A stretch of 64,000 bases of DNA. Source: Nitrosomonas sp. (GTDB lineage Bacteria; Pseudomonadota; Gammaproteobacteria; Burkholderiales; Nitrosomonadaceae). Position 1 is the stretch's first letter. The number at the start of each line of letters is the position of its first letter. The stretch lies in the NCBI GenBank assembly GCA_019635215.1, contig JAHBZZ010000013.1, forward strand, positions 1 to 64,000. The letters run 5' to 3'. The translations under genes and the position numbers were made by a program. Below are positions 9,489 to 20,674 of this stretch, one piece after another. The notes below the pieces were generated by a model, which saw only the letters and a list, made by a program, of their open reading frames with translations, was not told the DNA's origin and ran no database searches.

Positions 9489-10310
9489 CTACTTAAGATT
9501 CGAATGCGGTGCGTTTTCATTGATCGCCGTACGGAAGGACTGAACCAGTGTTTTTACTTTATTCAGAACATTGTTACGGGGGGTACTTTCGATTTCCTCA
9601 ATAATACGGCTGCCGATCACCACGGCATCGGCAAGTTCGGCAACCGCACGGGCTGTCGCACCATCGCGAATGCCGAAACCGACACCGATGGGGATAGACA
9701 CCGATTGCCGCAATTTTTCCAGCATCGCTTTTATGTTCTGTAAATCAAGATGTAGAGCGCCTGTTACGCCCTTCAGCGACACATAGTAAACATAACCTTT
9801 TGCCAGTCTTGCAACCTGTTGAATGCGTTCTAGTTTTGTCGTTGGCGATAATAAGAAGATTGCATCCATGTTATGCTGTCCCAGACAGTCAACCCACTGC
9901 TCGCATTCCTCTGGTGGATAATCAACCGTCAGAACACCATCAACACCGGCTTCCTGCGCTTTCTTGGCGAAAATCGTATGCCCCATCGCCTCCACTGGGT
10001 TAGCATATCCCATTAATACCACCGGGGTGTGAGCATTTTTACTACGGAATTGCGCTACCATTTCAAACACACCATACAATGTGACATGGTGTTTCAGTGC
10101 GCGTTCGGAGGAACGCTGAATGGTAGGGCCATCGGCCATAGGATCTGAAAAAGGCACTCCAAGTTCGATAATATCCGAGCCTGCCTCCACCAGACAATGC
10201 ATCAGATCAACAGTCAGCTCCGGATCAGGATCACCGGCGGTAATAAATGGAATAAGTGCCTTTCTATGATTCGCTCGCAGTGCGGTAAAGGTTTGGTTAA
10301 TACGATTCAT
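9489..10310 (-). CDS. trpA: Tryptophan synthase alpha chain
   Basis: A TIM-barrel subunit that cleaves indole-3-glycerol phosphate to indole. Motifs are LIPFITAGDPDPELT, the active-site region DIIELGVPFSDPMADGPTIQ, and GVGFGIRDGATA near the phosphate site. I place the start at ATG 10310 (MNRINQTFTALRANHRKALI, 273 residues), which matches usual TrpA length. A TTG at 10385 would add 25 unconserved residues. Neither start has a good ribosome site. It follows trpB by under 100 bases in the trpF-trpB-trpA-accD order. Confidence 0.95.
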   Translation of the reverse strand: MNRINQTFTALRANHRKALIPFITAGDPDPELTVDLMHCLVEAGSDIIELGVPFSDPMADGPTIQRSSERALKHHVTLYGVFEMVAQFRSKNAHTPVVLMGYANPVEAMGHTIFAKKAQEAGVDGVLTVDYPPEECEQWVDCLGQHNMDAIFLLSPTTKLERIQQVARLAKGYVYYVSLKGVTGALHLDLQNIKAMLEKLRQSVSIPIGVGFGIRDGATARAVAELADAVVIGSRIIEEIESTPRNNVLNKVKTLVQSFRTAINENAPHSNLK

Positions 10311-10408
10311 ATCAGTGTTATCGAAGTATTCTGAATCTGGCAAATACACAAAAAGATCTGGTTTTTTTGAATCAATGGTCGACAAGAATTGACAGTAACG
10401 GCAACATT

Positions 10409-11608
10409 CTAAAAAGTTATGCCAGACATTTGCGCTACTGTTGCCATATCCTTGTCACCTCTGCCGGATAGATTGACCAACAGCAGTTTATCCTTAGCAA
10501 GTGTCGGTGCATATTTAGCGGCGTAAGCCAATGCATGACTAGATTCCAGCGCGGGCATAATGCCTTCAAAACGGCATAAGGCATGAAACGCTTCCAATGC
10601 TTCATCATCGGTAATACCGACATATTCAGCACGATGGATATCCTTAAGCCATGCATGTTCAGGACCGACGCCGGGGTAATCCAATCCGGCTGAAATAGAA
10701 TGTGTTTCGATGATCTGGCCGTTGTCATCCTGAATCAAATAGGTTCGATTGCCGTGTAACACACCAGGTCTGCCTGTGGTCAAAGTGGCGGCATGTTGGT
10801 GTGTATCCAGTCCCTTTCCGGCGGCTTCCACCCCGATCATTTTTACATTGTCATCATCAATATAGGGATAAAACAGGCCTATCGCATTGGATCCCCCGCC
10901 GACACAGGCGATAAGTGCATCTGGTTGCCTGCCGTATTCTTCCAGCATTTGGATTTTGGCTTCTTTACCGATTATCGTCTGAAAATCCCGCACCATCATG
11001 GGATAGGGATGAGGACCGGCAACTGTACCGATGATATAAAATGTATCCTCGACATGAGTCACCCAATCACGCATGGCTTCATTCAACGCGTCCTTTAAAG
11101 TACGCGAACCAGATTCCACCGGAACAACTTCAGCACCTAACAATTTCATGCGGTAAACATTGGTCGCTTGACGACGCACATCTTCAGCACCCATATACAC
11201 GACACACTGCATACCGTAACGCGCTGCAACCGTTGCGGAAGCGACGCCATGCTGCCCGGCGCCCGTCTCGGCAATCACACGTGTTTTCCCCATGCGCCGT
11301 GCTAGCAAGGCTTGTCCAATCGTATTATTGATTTTGTGTGCGCCCGTATGATTCAAATCTTCCCGTTTTAAAAGAATTTGCGCACCGCCCAAATGTTCGG
11401 ACCATCGCTTCGCATGGTAAATCGGACTGGGGCGTCCGACGTAGTGTTTTAATTCACAAGCAAATTCTTTCTGGAACGCAGCATCATTCTGATAATACTC
11501 ATATTGCTCGCGGAGAACATCAAGCGCAGAAATTAGCGTTTCCGCAACAAATACACCGCCATAGGGACCGAAATGACCGGTCTTATCCGGCAGATCATAA
11601 ACATTCAT
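10409..11608 (-). CDS. trpB: Tryptophan synthase beta chain
   Basis: A 399-residue PLP enzyme joining indole and serine to tryptophan. The PLP lysine is in [14 protein letters not shown], the glutamate of the active site is in [11 protein letters not shown], and the phosphate-binding loop is [10 protein letters not shown]. The monovalent-cation and C-terminal [10 protein letters not shown] segments are present. Its start overlaps the trpF stop by four bases (ATGA), so translation is probably coupled. Confidence 0.97.
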   Translation of the reverse strand: MNVYDLPDKTGHFGPYGGVFVAETLISALDVLREQYEYYQNDAAFQKEFACELKHYVGRPSPIYHAKRWSEHLGGAQILLKREDLNHTGAHKINNTIGQALLARRMGKTRVIAETGAGQHGVASATVAARYGMQCVVYMGAEDVRRQATNVYRMKLLGAEVVPVESGSRTLKDALNEAMRDWVTHVEDTFYIIGTVAGPHPYPMMVRDFQTIIGKEAKIQMLEEYGRQPDALIACVGGGSNAIGLFYPYIDDDNVKMIGVEAAGKGLDTHQHAATLTTGRPGVLHGNRTYLIQDDNGQIIETHSISAGLDYPGVGPEHAWLKDIHRAEYVGITDDEALEAFHALCRFEGIMPALESSHALAYAAKYAPTLAKDKLLLVNLSGRGDKDMATVAQMSGITF

Positions 11609-12228
11609 GATGCTCGCACTCCTTGCATGAAAGCTGATATTTTGTATTTATCCTTGATACCTTTTGATACTTCTACGCCACTGGATACATCAACCGCCCA
11701 TGGATTTACCCGCTGGATTGCAGATGCAACATTTTCAATTGTCAGGCCACCGGATAGAATAACCGGCAGCGGCAAATCACGGGGAATCAAGCTCCAATCG
11801 AAAACATGGCCAGTGCCACCCGGCATATCCGCAGCATAAGTATCCAGCAGCAGACCTCTGGCCGTTCGATATTGACGTGCATATTGTATCAAATCTACGT
11901 CATCTCTGACGCGCATTGCTTTAATATACGGCAAGCTGAATTGTGCGCAGAATTCCGGCGTTTCATTACCATGAAACTGCAGCAGGCTCAATTTTGCAGC
12001 AACCGCGGTCTCTTCCACCCAATCCGGTGATGGATCGACATAAACGCCTACAGTATGTATAAAAGCCGGTATTGTTTCTGCGATTTCCCGCGCTTGCTCA
12101 GGCGTCACGTACCGTGTGCTTTTCGGCCAGAATACAAAACCGATGGCATCAGCACCGGATTCCACCGCATATAAGGCATCCTCAGCACGAGTAATTCCAC
12201 AAATTTTTACGCGAACAGGTATGGTCAT
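11605..12228 (-). CDS. trpF: Phosphoribosylanthranilate isomerase
   Basis: A 207-residue TIM-barrel enzyme, single-domain as usual in betaproteobacteria, catalysing the Amadori rearrangement of N-phosphoribosylanthranilate. The catalytic cysteine is in [14 protein letters not shown], the catalytic aspartate in [15 protein letters not shown], and the C-terminal phosphate site in [12 protein letters not shown] and [15 protein letters not shown]. It begins the trpF-trpB-trpA stretch. trpE, trpD and trpC are not nearby. Confidence 0.96.
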   Translation of the reverse strand: MTIPVRVKICGITRAEDALYAVESGADAIGFVFWPKSTRYVTPEQAREIAETIPAFIHTVGVYVDPSPDWVEETAVAAKLSLLQFHGNETPEFCAQFSLPYIKAMRVRDDVDLIQYARQYRTARGLLLDTYAADMPGGTGHVFDWSLIPRDLPLPVILSGGLTIENVASAIQRVNPWAVDVSSGVEVSKGIKDKYKISAFMQGVRAS

Positions 12229-12283
12229 CGGAAAAGTTAAATGTGAATAACTGAAATTCTAAAATCAAATTACTTGTGAATCA

Positions 12284-13063
12284 TCAGATAACACCGGAAG
12301 CCCGATTAAATTGAGGCAAATTCCATTTTGGATCATAGGTGATACCTGACAAATACAAACCGGCAGGTGAGAAAGTCGGCGCAGCTAGAGATCTATCACA
12401 GCTTTCCAACAAAGTCCGAATCCAATCTGGCGGATATTTGCCTTTACCCACATAAACCAAACAACCGATAATATTCCGCACCATATGATGCAAAAAAGCA
12501 TTAGCGGTCAGATCAAAAATGAATATATTACCATGCTGTGATATGTCCAATTGGGTGAGTTTACGTATGGCTGACTTTGCCTGACACTCGGCGGCGCGGA
12601 AAGCGGAAAAATCGTGTTCTCCGATTAATCTGCCCGCACCATTTTTCATGCAATCCAAATCAAGGGGCTCATGAAACCACCCCACTTTCTGATCATGGCA
12701 ACCGGGACGCGCCGGATGGTTTAAAAGAATATATCGATAATGCCGTTCATAGGCACTGTATCGTGCATGAAAATCTTCTGAAACTTCGTTGGCCCATAAA
12801 ACGGCGATATCGTTAGGCAAAAAAGCATTAGCGCCACGTATCCATGCGGTTAAAGGACGCTTAGCAGGAGTGTCGAAATGGACAACCTGATAGAGCGCAT
12901 GAACACCGGTATCCGTGCGGCCTGCGGTAGTTACACGAATATTATCCTGCACTATTTTGGACAACGCCGTTTCAAGCTGATCTTGTATTGCGCATCCATC
13001 AGGCTGGCTCTGCCAACCGCAATAATTGCCGCCATCGTATTCCAGTATCAGTACGACTCTCAC
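12284..13063 (-). CDS. truA: tRNA pseudouridine(38-40) synthase
   Basis: A 259-residue TruA that isomerises uridines 38-40 in the anticodon arm. It has the first-strand motif LEYDGGNYCGWQSQP, the catalytic aspartate in AGRTDTGVHALYQVVHF, and the C-terminal NAFLHHMVRNIIGCLV. The only in-frame start at the family N-terminus is GTG 13063 (MRVVLILEYDG). The gene sits between fimV and trpF, a conserved betaproteobacterial arrangement. Confidence 0.96.
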   Translation of the reverse strand: MRVVLILEYDGGNYCGWQSQPDGCAIQDQLETALSKIVQDNIRVTTAGRTDTGVHALYQVVHFDTPAKRPLTAWIRGANAFLPNDIAVLWANEVSEDFHARYSAYERHYRYILLNHPARPGCHDQKVGWFHEPLDLDCMKNGAGRLIGEHDFSAFRAAECQAKSAIRKLTQLDISQHGNIFIFDLTANAFLHHMVRNIIGCLVYVGKGKYPPDWIRTLLESCDRSLAAPTFSPAGLYLSGITYDPKWNLPQFNRASGVI

Positions 13064-13141
13064 AATTCATTACATTTAATATGTATAGTCAATGCAACAA
13101 TCCGAATTAATCATTATAAATCAAATAATTATGATCAATAA

Positions 13142-15820
13142 TTACAGATCTTTTAACAGTACTTTAGCCGTCTCTTGTTGCCTGGTGTCGCCTTCCTGGA
13201 TGACTTCTTCAAGCATTTCTCTAGCCCCTTCTTTATCTTCCATATCCAGATAGGCCTTTGCCAAATCTATTTTGGTTTCCACTTCATGCCATTGCTCATT
13301 TTTAGCGTCAGTATCGACTATTGGAGAAGATTCCTCTGATATGCCGGTCGATTGATTATCCGGTGCACTATCAAAATCGAGATCAATGTCTGAAAAATCT
13401 ATTTCGGTGGGTTTCCCTGCAATTTTGTCCTCTGCTTCACTGGATTCCTGCGTTTCAAATTGCAGTGTATTTGAATCGAGCAAATCTGATGTACTGGTGT
13501 CACCGTCAGAGACAGGTGAGAACGATTTATCACTTGATGGATTTTCATCAGAGAGATCTATGGTTGAAGGATCAATAGAAAAATCAAGAGAATCTTCAAC
13601 ATCACTTTCTTCTCCTGATTCAACAGGGACGCTCTTCGAATCGAGTTTAACGCTATCATCGGTCAAATCAATTTCCAGTGCTTCAACTTCATTCAATTGG
13701 AGATTTTCCGATGATTCTCCGGATGCATCAAAATCAATATTCAAAGCATAAGCGGATTCTTCATCAGACTGAGGAGATTCATTTTCTGGAAAATCAAGCA
13801 AATGATTGTCGCTATCCGCATCATGTCCAGTGCGCTCAGTTTCTATGGATTCATTCAAATCGTCAGTAGTAATTTCATCAAAAGACTGGTCGCTGATTGG
13901 TTCATGTGCAACTGATTCCGGTAGATCAAAATCAGAATTATCATCCACAGGCTGCGATAAGGATTCCTCATTGGAATTGCCGATTTCTTTGGAAAAATCA
14001 AGTGCCAGCGATTGATCATCGGATGATGAATCTTCGGCCGTTTCTACTTGACCACCCGTCTCTGCGTGGTCACCGTGCAAGAAATCCGAATCTTGACCAA
14101 AGGTATCAATATCTTCTTCCACATTATCGGTGGCATGACTAGCGGCGACATGAGTAGTCGCGATCGCAGCGGCTGCTTTGTTGCGCAGTGCAGCAGCATT
14201 TTCCTCAAACCTGGCTTCTTCATCCGCCATGGCTTTGTCATTTTTTCTTTCGTTACGTATCTTGATGCCCAGCACTAAAAGCGGCAATATAATTAAAGCT
14301 GCACCGATATAAATTAAATTATCCATAGCCCGTCCCAGAAAAGCGCCAATAAAGGAAGGTTCCTCTGGTTCCTGTTGCGCCAATGGATTATTCGTAACTG
14401 GCGGAGCGTATCCGCCCGATGTTGTCGCTATATCCGATACGGTGAGTTCAGTTGATGCGGATTCTTCAAAATCAAAATCTCCATCAACCAATTCTGAGAG
14501 CAGATCAAATTCAGAATGATAAATATCCGGCTCTGGTGTAAGTACTTCAATAGATTCCATTGCTGAATGTATACTGGAATCTTGTTGCGTTATTATCGAA
14601 GGTGTTTCAGATGCCGAAGACGGTGATTGCGCTTGCACATTAGTCTGAGTTTTTGCCAATTCCGAATTCTGTAACGCTAATAGCTTTTGCAGATTGCCGA
14701 TATTCTTTTCCAGCATGGCAATACGCTCGTTTGCTTCTTTCAGTGCCATACTCCGTGCAATGGCATCCTCTTCCATCATGCGCAAACGCTCTGAGGCACT
14801 TTGACTGGCTTGTGCGTCTGCTGAACCTGACAAGTTCTCTCCACTGGATAACCGCAGCACTTCTTGAGGATCATCGCGCGAGGTTACGGCAGTATCCGCG
14901 ACAGTGGTTGTGATTTGTCCTGAATCGACCTGCCTTAATGTTTCATATCCTTGCGTCTGCTGAGTCGCCAATGCAAGATTTTGACGATATTTTTGCCAGT
15001 CACTGACCTGTAATTTGACCTCAGCATCCGCCTGCTGCCTACTGATAGTTCCGAGTTCTTCAATATCAGGTATTTTCAGAACAGCGCCTGTTCTGAGTAA
15101 ATTCATATTGTTCGCAATAAATGCCTCACGATTAGCCCTGAATAAAGCCACCAGCATTTGATTGACATTGACGCCTTCCGGCTTAACCTGTCGCGCTATC
15201 GACGATAGTGTGTCACCCTGAAGAACCGGACCATACGTATTGGATCTATTCTCGGTTAACCGAGATGTCGGTACCGGTATTGATTGCCGCGGCTGTTCAT
15301 ATGAAATCGCAGCGGTGGACTGTGCGGCTGGTGATGACATGATCATATCGGCAGAACCGACGGAATTCACGGGTTCCTCAGGTACTGCACGAACAATAGG
15401 CGAGACCGGTTCAGGTCTTCGCGTATCGACAGGATCCAGTAGAATCGTATATTCCCGCAATAAGCGGCCGGAAGCCCAGTTTAATTCAATCAACAGATTA
15501 ATGAAGGGCTCATTGATCGCCTGAGGCGAAGCAATCCTGATATAAGGTTCACCGTTTGCACGAGGTTCTATCGAAAGTTTGAAAGTAGGAAAAAAAGGCT
15601 CATACTGTATACCTGCCTGTGCATAAGCTTCAAGTGAGGCAATGCTTACATTGAGAGAAGAGAGATCTTCGGCATTAACGGTGACAAGATCAATTTCCGC
15701 ATTAAATGGCTGTCCTAAAGCGGAATTGATTGTCAGCTTGCCGAGCCCTGCTGCATGCGCTGAAATGGACAAAATGAAAACAAGTAATACTACGCATGCT
15801 CTAACAAAAGAAGTATACAC
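13142..15820 (-). CDS. fimV: FimV-type peptidoglycan-binding pilus assembly protein
   Basis: An 892-residue FimV/TspA homologue. In order it has a signal peptide (residues ~1-23, ending SAHAAG), the FimV N-terminal domain (LGKLTINSALGQPFNAEIDL), a LysM domain (GDTLSSIARQ ... LRTGAVLKIPD, ~200-250), a coiled coil (~335-395), one transmembrane helix (~500-517), a long very acidic Ser/Asp/Glu-rich cytoplasmic region, and the conserved C-terminal TPR-like motif (KIDLAKAYLDMEDKEGAREM). The family links peptidoglycan to type IV pilus secretin assembly and polar signalling. The acidic repeats are low-complexity and likely vary between strains. Confidence 0.92.
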   Translation of the reverse strand: MYTSFVRACVVLLVFILSISAHAAGLGKLTINSALGQPFNAEIDLVTVNAEDLSSLNVSIASLEAYAQAGIQYEPFFPTFKLSIEPRANGEPYIRIASPQAINEPFINLLIELNWASGRLLREYTILLDPVDTRRPEPVSPIVRAVPEEPVNSVGSADMIMSSPAAQSTAAISYEQPRQSIPVPTSRLTENRSNTYGPVLQGDTLSSIARQVKPEGVNVNQMLVALFRANREAFIANNMNLLRTGAVLKIPDIEELGTISRQQADAEVKLQVSDWQKYRQNLALATQQTQGYETLRQVDSGQITTTVADTAVTSRDDPQEVLRLSSGENLSGSADAQASQSASERLRMMEEDAIARSMALKEANERIAMLEKNIGNLQKLLALQNSELAKTQTNVQAQSPSSASETPSIITQQDSSIHSAMESIEVLTPEPDIYHSEFDLLSELVDGDFDFEESASTELTVSDIATTSGGYAPPVTNNPLAQQEPEEPSFIGAFLGRAMDNLIYIGAALIILPLLVLGIKIRNERKNDKAMADEEARFEENAAALRNKAAAAIATTHVAASHATDNVEEDIDTFGQDSDFLHGDHAETGGQVETAEDSSSDDQSLALDFSKEIGNSNEESLSQPVDDNSDFDLPESVAHEPISDQSFDEITTDDLNESIETERTGHDADSDNHLLDFPENESPQSDEESAYALNIDFDASGESSENLQLNEVEALEIDLTDDSVKLDSKSVPVESGEESDVEDSLDFSIDPSTIDLSDENPSSDKSFSPVSDGDTSTSDLLDSNTLQFETQESSEAEDKIAGKPTEIDFSDIDLDFDSAPDNQSTGISEESSPIVDTDAKNEQWHEVETKIDLAKAYLDMEDKEGAREMLEEVIQEGDTRQQETAKVLLKDL

Positions 15821-15990
15821 AAAAGACCTCTCTAGTTCACTATAGAAAATAGTCGAAAGCCTACCATGCCCCTATTCAATGCATGGTTCGAATATCCTTT
15901 GGAATATCAGTTAATTCAAAGGGCGTTCAACCGGATTTTGTGATAAGACAATATCATTCGCCTTATTAATCAGTCAATAATTGCTTGGAT

Positions 15991-17103
15991 TTAATGTTGC
16001 ACAAGAATTCTTAGCATACGGCGCAATGGCTCCGCCGCCCCCCAAAGCAATTGATCACCTACTGTGAATGCAGTTAAATATTCATCACCCATAGCTAGTT
16101 TCCGAATGCGTCCAACAGGTATCGTTAATGATCCAGTGACGGCTGCTGGTGTTAATTTAGCCGTTGTCACTTCCCTTTCGTTTGGTATGACCTGCACCCA
16201 GTCGTTGGACTGGGCTATAATGTCTTCAATCTCATCCAGCGGGATATTCTTTTTCAATTTCATCGTCAGTGCCTGACTATGGCAGCGCATGGCACCGATT
16301 CTTACACACGTACCATCGACAGGAATTGGATGGTCTCTTTTACCCATAATCTTATTGGTTTCCGCCAGCCCCTTCCATTCTTCACGGCTTTGACCGTTCG
16401 CCACCGCTTTATCGATCCACGGAATCAGGCTTCCCGCCAACGGAACACCAAAATTTTCAACCGGAAAATTCTTATCACGCAATGTACCGGCAACTTCACG
16501 ATCAATATCGAGTATGCTTGATGCCGGATCGTCAAGCAGATCCCTAGCAACACGATGCGCTTCACCCATTTGTTGCAATAATTCACGCATATTGCGCGCG
16601 CCGGCTCCCGATGCCGCCTGGTATGTCATGACATTAACCCATTCCACCAGACCTTTTTCTATCAAGCCACCTACCGCCATCAACATCAGGCTGACAGTGC
16701 AATTACCTCCGATGAAATTCTTTATACCGTTATGCAATGCCTGTTCGATAACCGGCATATTGACCGGATCGAGGATAATTACGGCGGCGTCGTCCATCCG
16801 CAAGGCTGACGCGGCGTCAATCCAATACCCCTGCCATCCTGATTTGCGTAATTCTTTGACCACCTTGTTAGTGTAATCACCACCCTGACAAGTAATAATT
16901 ACGTCCATTCGAGCTAGCGCGGATAAATCAAAAGCATCTTTGAGTGGCGGAATTGTTTTGCCAATATCAGGTCCGCTACCACCTTGTTGCGAAGTTGAGA
17001 AAAAAACGGGATCGATTAAGGAAAAATCATCTTCCTCACGCATGCGCTGCATCAGGACAGAACCTACCATACCGCGCCAGCCGACAAAACCAACCTGTTT
17101 CAT
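15991..17103 (-). CDS. asd: Aspartate-semialdehyde dehydrogenase
   Basis: A 370-residue NADP enzyme of the gammaproteobacterial-type Asd, at the branch point to lysine, methionine and threonine. The nucleotide loop [15 protein letters not shown] is at the N-terminus and the catalytic cysteine is in [14 protein letters not shown]. The substrate-binding [11 protein letters not shown] segment is present. It starts at ATG 17103. The leuC-leuD-leuB-asd-fimV order is widely conserved. Confidence 0.97.
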   Translation of the reverse strand: MKQVGFVGWRGMVGSVLMQRMREEDDFSLIDPVFFSTSQQGGSGPDIGKTIPPLKDAFDLSALARMDVIITCQGGDYTNKVVKELRKSGWQGYWIDAASALRMDDAAVIILDPVNMPVIEQALHNGIKNFIGGNCTVSLMLMAVGGLIEKGLVEWVNVMTYQAASGAGARNMRELLQQMGEAHRVARDLLDDPASSILDIDREVAGTLRDKNFPVENFGVPLAGSLIPWIDKAVANGQSREEWKGLAETNKIMGKRDHPIPVDGTCVRIGAMRCHSQALTMKLKKNIPLDEIEDIIAQSNDWVQVIPNEREVTTAKLTPAAVTGSLTIPVGRIRKLAMGDEYLTAFTVGDQLLWGAAEPLRRMLRILVQH

Positions 17104-17186
17104 TGTTTACCTGTTATTCAAGAAATCAAAAATAAAAAACCGCTTATACTCTGATCAAAACGACTATAACTACAGAAATACTGTGA

Positions 17187-18248
17187 TTATAAGTGGGATA
17201 ATACCGCATCGCCCATTGCCTGGGTTCCGAGAATCTGCAAGCCGTCACCGGCAATATCGCGTGTACGCAGCCCCTGTGCCAGGACTTTTCTGACAGCGTT
17301 CTCTATACGCTGTGCCGCGTCTTCCTGATTAAATGTATAGCGCAGCATCATGGCAACCGAGAGTATCGTTGCAAGCGGGTTGGCTACATCTTGTCCAGCA
17401 ATATCCGGTGCCGAACCGTGAATGGGTTCATACAATCCCTTGTTATTACTATCAAGCGAGGCCGAAGGCAACATGCCGATTGATCCTGTCAGCATGGACG
17501 CTTCATCAGACAGAATATCGCCAAACATGTTTCCTGTAACCAGAACATCAAACTGTCTGGGATTACGCACCAGCTGCATCGCCGCATTATCCACCAGCAT
17601 ATGCGACAGCGTGACATCGGGGTAATCCTTGCTGACTTCGTCAACCACATCCCGCCATAACTGGGTACATTCCAGAACATTCATTTTGTCTACGGAACAC
17701 AGTGACCGGTTTCTTTTCTGTGCGGCTTGGAAGGCAACATGTGCGATCCGTCGAATTTCCGTTTCATTGTATATCATGGTGTTATAACCGACACGCTGCC
17801 CGTCACGCATTTCGATGCCGCGTGGCTCGCCAAAATAGATATCGCCGGTGAGCTCCCGCACAATCAAGATATCAAGATCAGAGACGACTTCCGCTTTCAG
17901 ACTGGAAGCGGCCGCAAGCTCAGGATAGAGAATCGCCGGGCGTAGATTGGCAAACAGATTCAAAGCCTTGCGAATCGCCAACAATCCTTTTTCAGGGCGC
18001 TGTGCGCGTGGCAATGTGTCATATTTCGGTCCGCCGACAGCACCAAGCAGAATAGCATCCGCCTGAGACGCCAATCGGTGCGTCGCTTCAGGATAAGGTT
18101 CTCCGGTGGCATCAACTGCACAGCCGCCGATCAGGCCATGTTCGAGTGTAATATCCAGTCCGTCGGACTTTAACGTATTTAATACGCGCACGGCCTGTGC
18201 GACAATTTCCGGGCCGATACCGTCACCCGCGAGAATAGCAATGTTCAT
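17187..18248 (-). CDS. leuB: 3-isopropylmalate dehydrogenase
   Basis: A 353-residue enzyme that oxidises and decarboxylates 3-isopropylmalate in leucine synthesis. It contains the [11 protein letters not shown] loop, the catalytic Tyr/Lys region ([14 protein letters not shown] ... SVDKMNVLE), [11 protein letters not shown] and [14 protein letters not shown] for metal and NAD binding. It lies 18 bases after leuD and is almost certainly cotranscribed with it. Confidence 0.97.
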   Translation of the reverse strand: MNIAILAGDGIGPEIVAQAVRVLNTLKSDGLDITLEHGLIGGCAVDATGEPYPEATHRLASQADAILLGAVGGPKYDTLPRAQRPEKGLLAIRKALNLFANLRPAILYPELAAASSLKAEVVSDLDILIVRELTGDIYFGEPRGIEMRDGQRVGYNTMIYNETEIRRIAHVAFQAAQKRNRSLCSVDKMNVLECTQLWRDVVDEVSKDYPDVTLSHMLVDNAAMQLVRNPRQFDVLVTGNMFGDILSDEASMLTGSIGMLPSASLDSNNKGLYEPIHGSAPDIAGQDVANPLATILSVAMMLRYTFNQEDAAQRIENAVRKVLAQGLRTRDIAGDGLQILGTQAMGDAVLSHL

Positions 18249-18266
18249 GTCATTAATTGGGCAGAA

Positions 18267-18908
18267 TCAAGTTGAAAACAACCAGGGTTGTTCTTCACGC
18301 CGTCTTAGTTCGAATTGTTTGATCTCTTCGGCATGCTGCAGCGTCAAACCGATTTCATCCAAACCATTAAGCAGACAATGCTTGCGGAAAGCATCTACTT
18401 CAAACGTGAATCGCTCGCCATTCGGCATTGTCAGTGTCTGTTCCTGTAAATCTACTGTCAGGGTATAACCCTCGATTTCATTCACTGCATGGAATAGCTG
18501 ATCCATGCGCGTGTTATCCAACGTTATCGGTAACAGACCGATCTTAAAGCAATTATTGAAAAAAATATCCGCAAAACTTGGCGCAATAATGACCTTAAAC
18601 CCATAATCCTGCAATGACCAGGGCGCATGTTCTCGGCTGGAGCCACAGCCGAAATTGTCACGCGCCAGTAATATCTGCGCACCCTGATAGCGCTTCTGAT
18701 TCAAAACAAAATCCGGGTTGATCTGCCGCTTCGATACATCCATCCCCGGTTCGCCATGGTCCAAGTAACGCCATTCGTCAAACAAATTTACCCCAAAACC
18801 GGAACGCTTGATCGATTTGAGAAATTGTTTGGGAATAATGGCGTCAGTATCCACATTCGCACGGTCAAGCGGCGCAACGATACCAGTAAAAGTATGAAAT
18901 TTTTCCAT
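18267..18908 (-). CDS. leuD: 3-isopropylmalate dehydratase small subunit
   Basis: A 213-residue swivelling-domain partner of LeuC, isomerising 2- to 3-isopropylmalate. It has the N-terminal [18 protein letters not shown], the [16 protein letters not shown] substrate loop, and [16 protein letters not shown]. The length is typical of proteobacterial LeuD. It is separated from leuC by the small entericidin-like gene. Confidence 0.97.
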   Translation of the reverse strand: MEKFHTFTGIVAPLDRANVDTDAIIPKQFLKSIKRSGFGVNLFDEWRYLDHGEPGMDVSKRQINPDFVLNQKRYQGAQILLARDNFGCGSSREHAPWSLQDYGFKVIIAPSFADIFFNNCFKIGLLPITLDNTRMDQLFHAVNEIEGYTLTVDLQEQTLTMPNGERFTFEVDAFRKHCLLNGLDEIGLTLQHAEEIKQFELRRREEQPWLFST

Positions 18909-18919
18909 GGATGAACGAT

Positions 18920-19045
18920 TTATTGCGCGGTGCGCTCCAGAGCCTCTCCGCCATGCTGAATGTCTTTACCAAGACCAGCCATAGTATTGCAAGCCGATAA
19001 GCTGAACAATATGAACATTGTGAGTATCACCGTGATTATCTTCAT
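18920..19045 (-). CDS. Entericidin-like small lipoprotein
   Basis: A 41-residue peptide beginning [20 protein letters not shown], a lipoprotein signal with the lipobox LSAC, and then [17 protein letters not shown]. The Gly-x-Asp-x-x-x-Gly-Gly core is the entericidin A/B signature. A GAGG ribosome site lies 10 bases before ATG 19045. Entericidins are small membrane lipoproteins described in enterobacteria as a toxin/antidote pair; a single copy here may instead be a structural or stress lipoprotein. It sits between leuC and leuD on the same strand. Confidence 0.8.
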   Translation of the reverse strand: MKIITVILTMFILFSLSACNTMAGLGKDIQHGGEALERTAQ

Positions 19046-19078
19046 AATTTTCACCTCAAAGAAATTTACAAAAAAATT

Positions 19079-20497
19079 CTAATTCATTGTTCTAACATCA
19101 ACAAAATGACCTGCAATAGCTGCCGCAGCCGCCATTGCAGGGCTGACCAAGTGTGTCCGCCCTCCTGGTCCCTGTCTGCCTTCAAAATTGCGGTTAGATG
19201 TTGATGCGCAGCGTTCGCCTTTATTCAGCCGATCATCATTCATCGCCAAGCACATCGAACACCCCGGTTCCCGCCACTCGAAACCCGCCGCCAAAAAGAT
19301 TTTATCCAGACCTTCCTGTTCGGCCTGGTATTTTACCAGGCCAGATCCGGGCACAACCAGAGCCAGTTTGACAGAAGATGCGATATGTTTGCCATTGACC
19401 ACGCGCGCAGCCGCACGCAAATCTTCAATACGGGAATTCGTACATGAACCAATAAATACCTTGTCAATGGCTATTGACTGAATGGGGGTTCTGGGTTCCA
19501 ATCCCATATACCGTAACGCTTTTTCCATATCCTGGCGCTTAATTGTATCGGTCACATCGACAGGATCAGGAACGCATCCATCGATCGTGGTTACCATCTC
19601 AGGAGAAGTACCCCAGGTAACCTGCGGTCTGATGCCGGCAGCATCCATTACAAGTGTTCTGTCAAATACAGCATCAGGATCACTATGCAGCGTTCTCCAA
19701 TATTTCACAGCCTGATCCCACAATTCGCCCCGAGGTGCAAAAGGCCTGCCCTGAATATAATTTATCGTGGTTTCATCGACGGCCACCATACCCGCACGCG
19801 CACCGGCTTCAATGGCCATATTGCACAACGTCATGCGACCTTCCATAGACAACGCTTCAATCGCACTGCCCGCAAACTCAATGGCATAACCTGTACCACC
19901 CGCTGTACCAATTTTTCCGATGATTGCCAGCGCGATATCTTTCGCTGTCACGCCCAGACCCAGTTCACCTTCAACAGTGATACGCATCGATTTGGATTTT
20001 TGGGTGACCAGGCACTGTGTCGCCAGTACATGCTCGACTTCCGATGTGCCAATACCAAAGGCCAGACAACCGAACGCGCCGTGAGTGCTGGTATGTGAGT
20101 CGCCGCACACCACGGTCATCCCCGGTAGTGTCGCACCCTGCTCAGGGCCGATGACATGAACAATACCCTGGCGTTGATCGTTCATCTTGAATTCGGTAAT
20201 ACCCAAGGCATCGCAATTCTGGTCCAGAGTATCCACCTGCAGACGTGAAACCGGATCACTGATGCCATGCGCACGATCGGTTTCAGTTGTCGGAACATTA
20301 TGATCCGCCACGGCAAGTATGGAATTCACGCGCCAAGGATTACGGCCCGCTATCTTAAGGCTTTCAAATGCCTGAGGACTAGTTACTTCGTGCACAAGAT
20401 GGCGATCGATATAAAGCAGCACCATACCATTTGCATCTCCCGATTCGGTATGGACAACATGTTGATCCCAGAGCTTGTCGTATAACGTTTTTTGCAT
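19079..20497 (-). CDS. leuC: 3-isopropylmalate dehydratase large subunit
   Basis: A 472-residue aconitase-family subunit carrying the 4Fe-4S cluster. The cluster cysteines are in [14 protein letters not shown] and in [11 protein letters not shown], and [14 protein letters not shown] is the substrate region. The length is normal. It is the first gene of the leu cluster, and the 177 bases upstream contain a likely promoter. Confidence 0.97.
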   Translation of the reverse strand: MQKTLYDKLWDQHVVHTESGDANGMVLLYIDRHLVHEVTSPQAFESLKIAGRNPWRVNSILAVADHNVPTTETDRAHGISDPVSRLQVDTLDQNCDALGITEFKMNDQRQGIVHVIGPEQGATLPGMTVVCGDSHTSTHGAFGCLAFGIGTSEVEHVLATQCLVTQKSKSMRITVEGELGLGVTAKDIALAIIGKIGTAGGTGYAIEFAGSAIEALSMEGRMTLCNMAIEAGARAGMVAVDETTINYIQGRPFAPRGELWDQAVKYWRTLHSDPDAVFDRTLVMDAAGIRPQVTWGTSPEMVTTIDGCVPDPVDVTDTIKRQDMEKALRYMGLEPRTPIQSIAIDKVFIGSCTNSRIEDLRAAARVVNGKHIASSVKLALVVPGSGLVKYQAEQEGLDKIFLAAGFEWREPGCSMCLAMNDDRLNKGERCASTSNRNFEGRQGPGGRTHLVSPAMAAAAAIAGHFVDVRTMN

Positions 20498-20536
20498 CGG
20501 TATCTGATTTATCGGTATTCATCAATGAAGCTTTGC

Positions 20537-20566
20537 ATTATCACATAAAGTGAGGTTGTTAAACAA
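20537..20566 (-). promoter_or_regulatory. Possible promoter of the leuC operon
   Basis: On the minus strand TTGTTT (20566-20561) and GATAAT (20542-20537) are 18 bases apart, about 40 bases before leuC. It is the best sigma-70-like match in the gap. No leader peptide with leucine codons and no T-box-like fold was recognised. Confidence 0.35.
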
Positions 20567-20674
20567 TTATCGCCGCTATCTGACGTTATAAAATCGTTGT
20601 GGAAACGATGCTATCCGGTGTGGTTACAATGCATCATCGCAGCTTTCTCGACCAGACTCATGATTAACAGCCTG

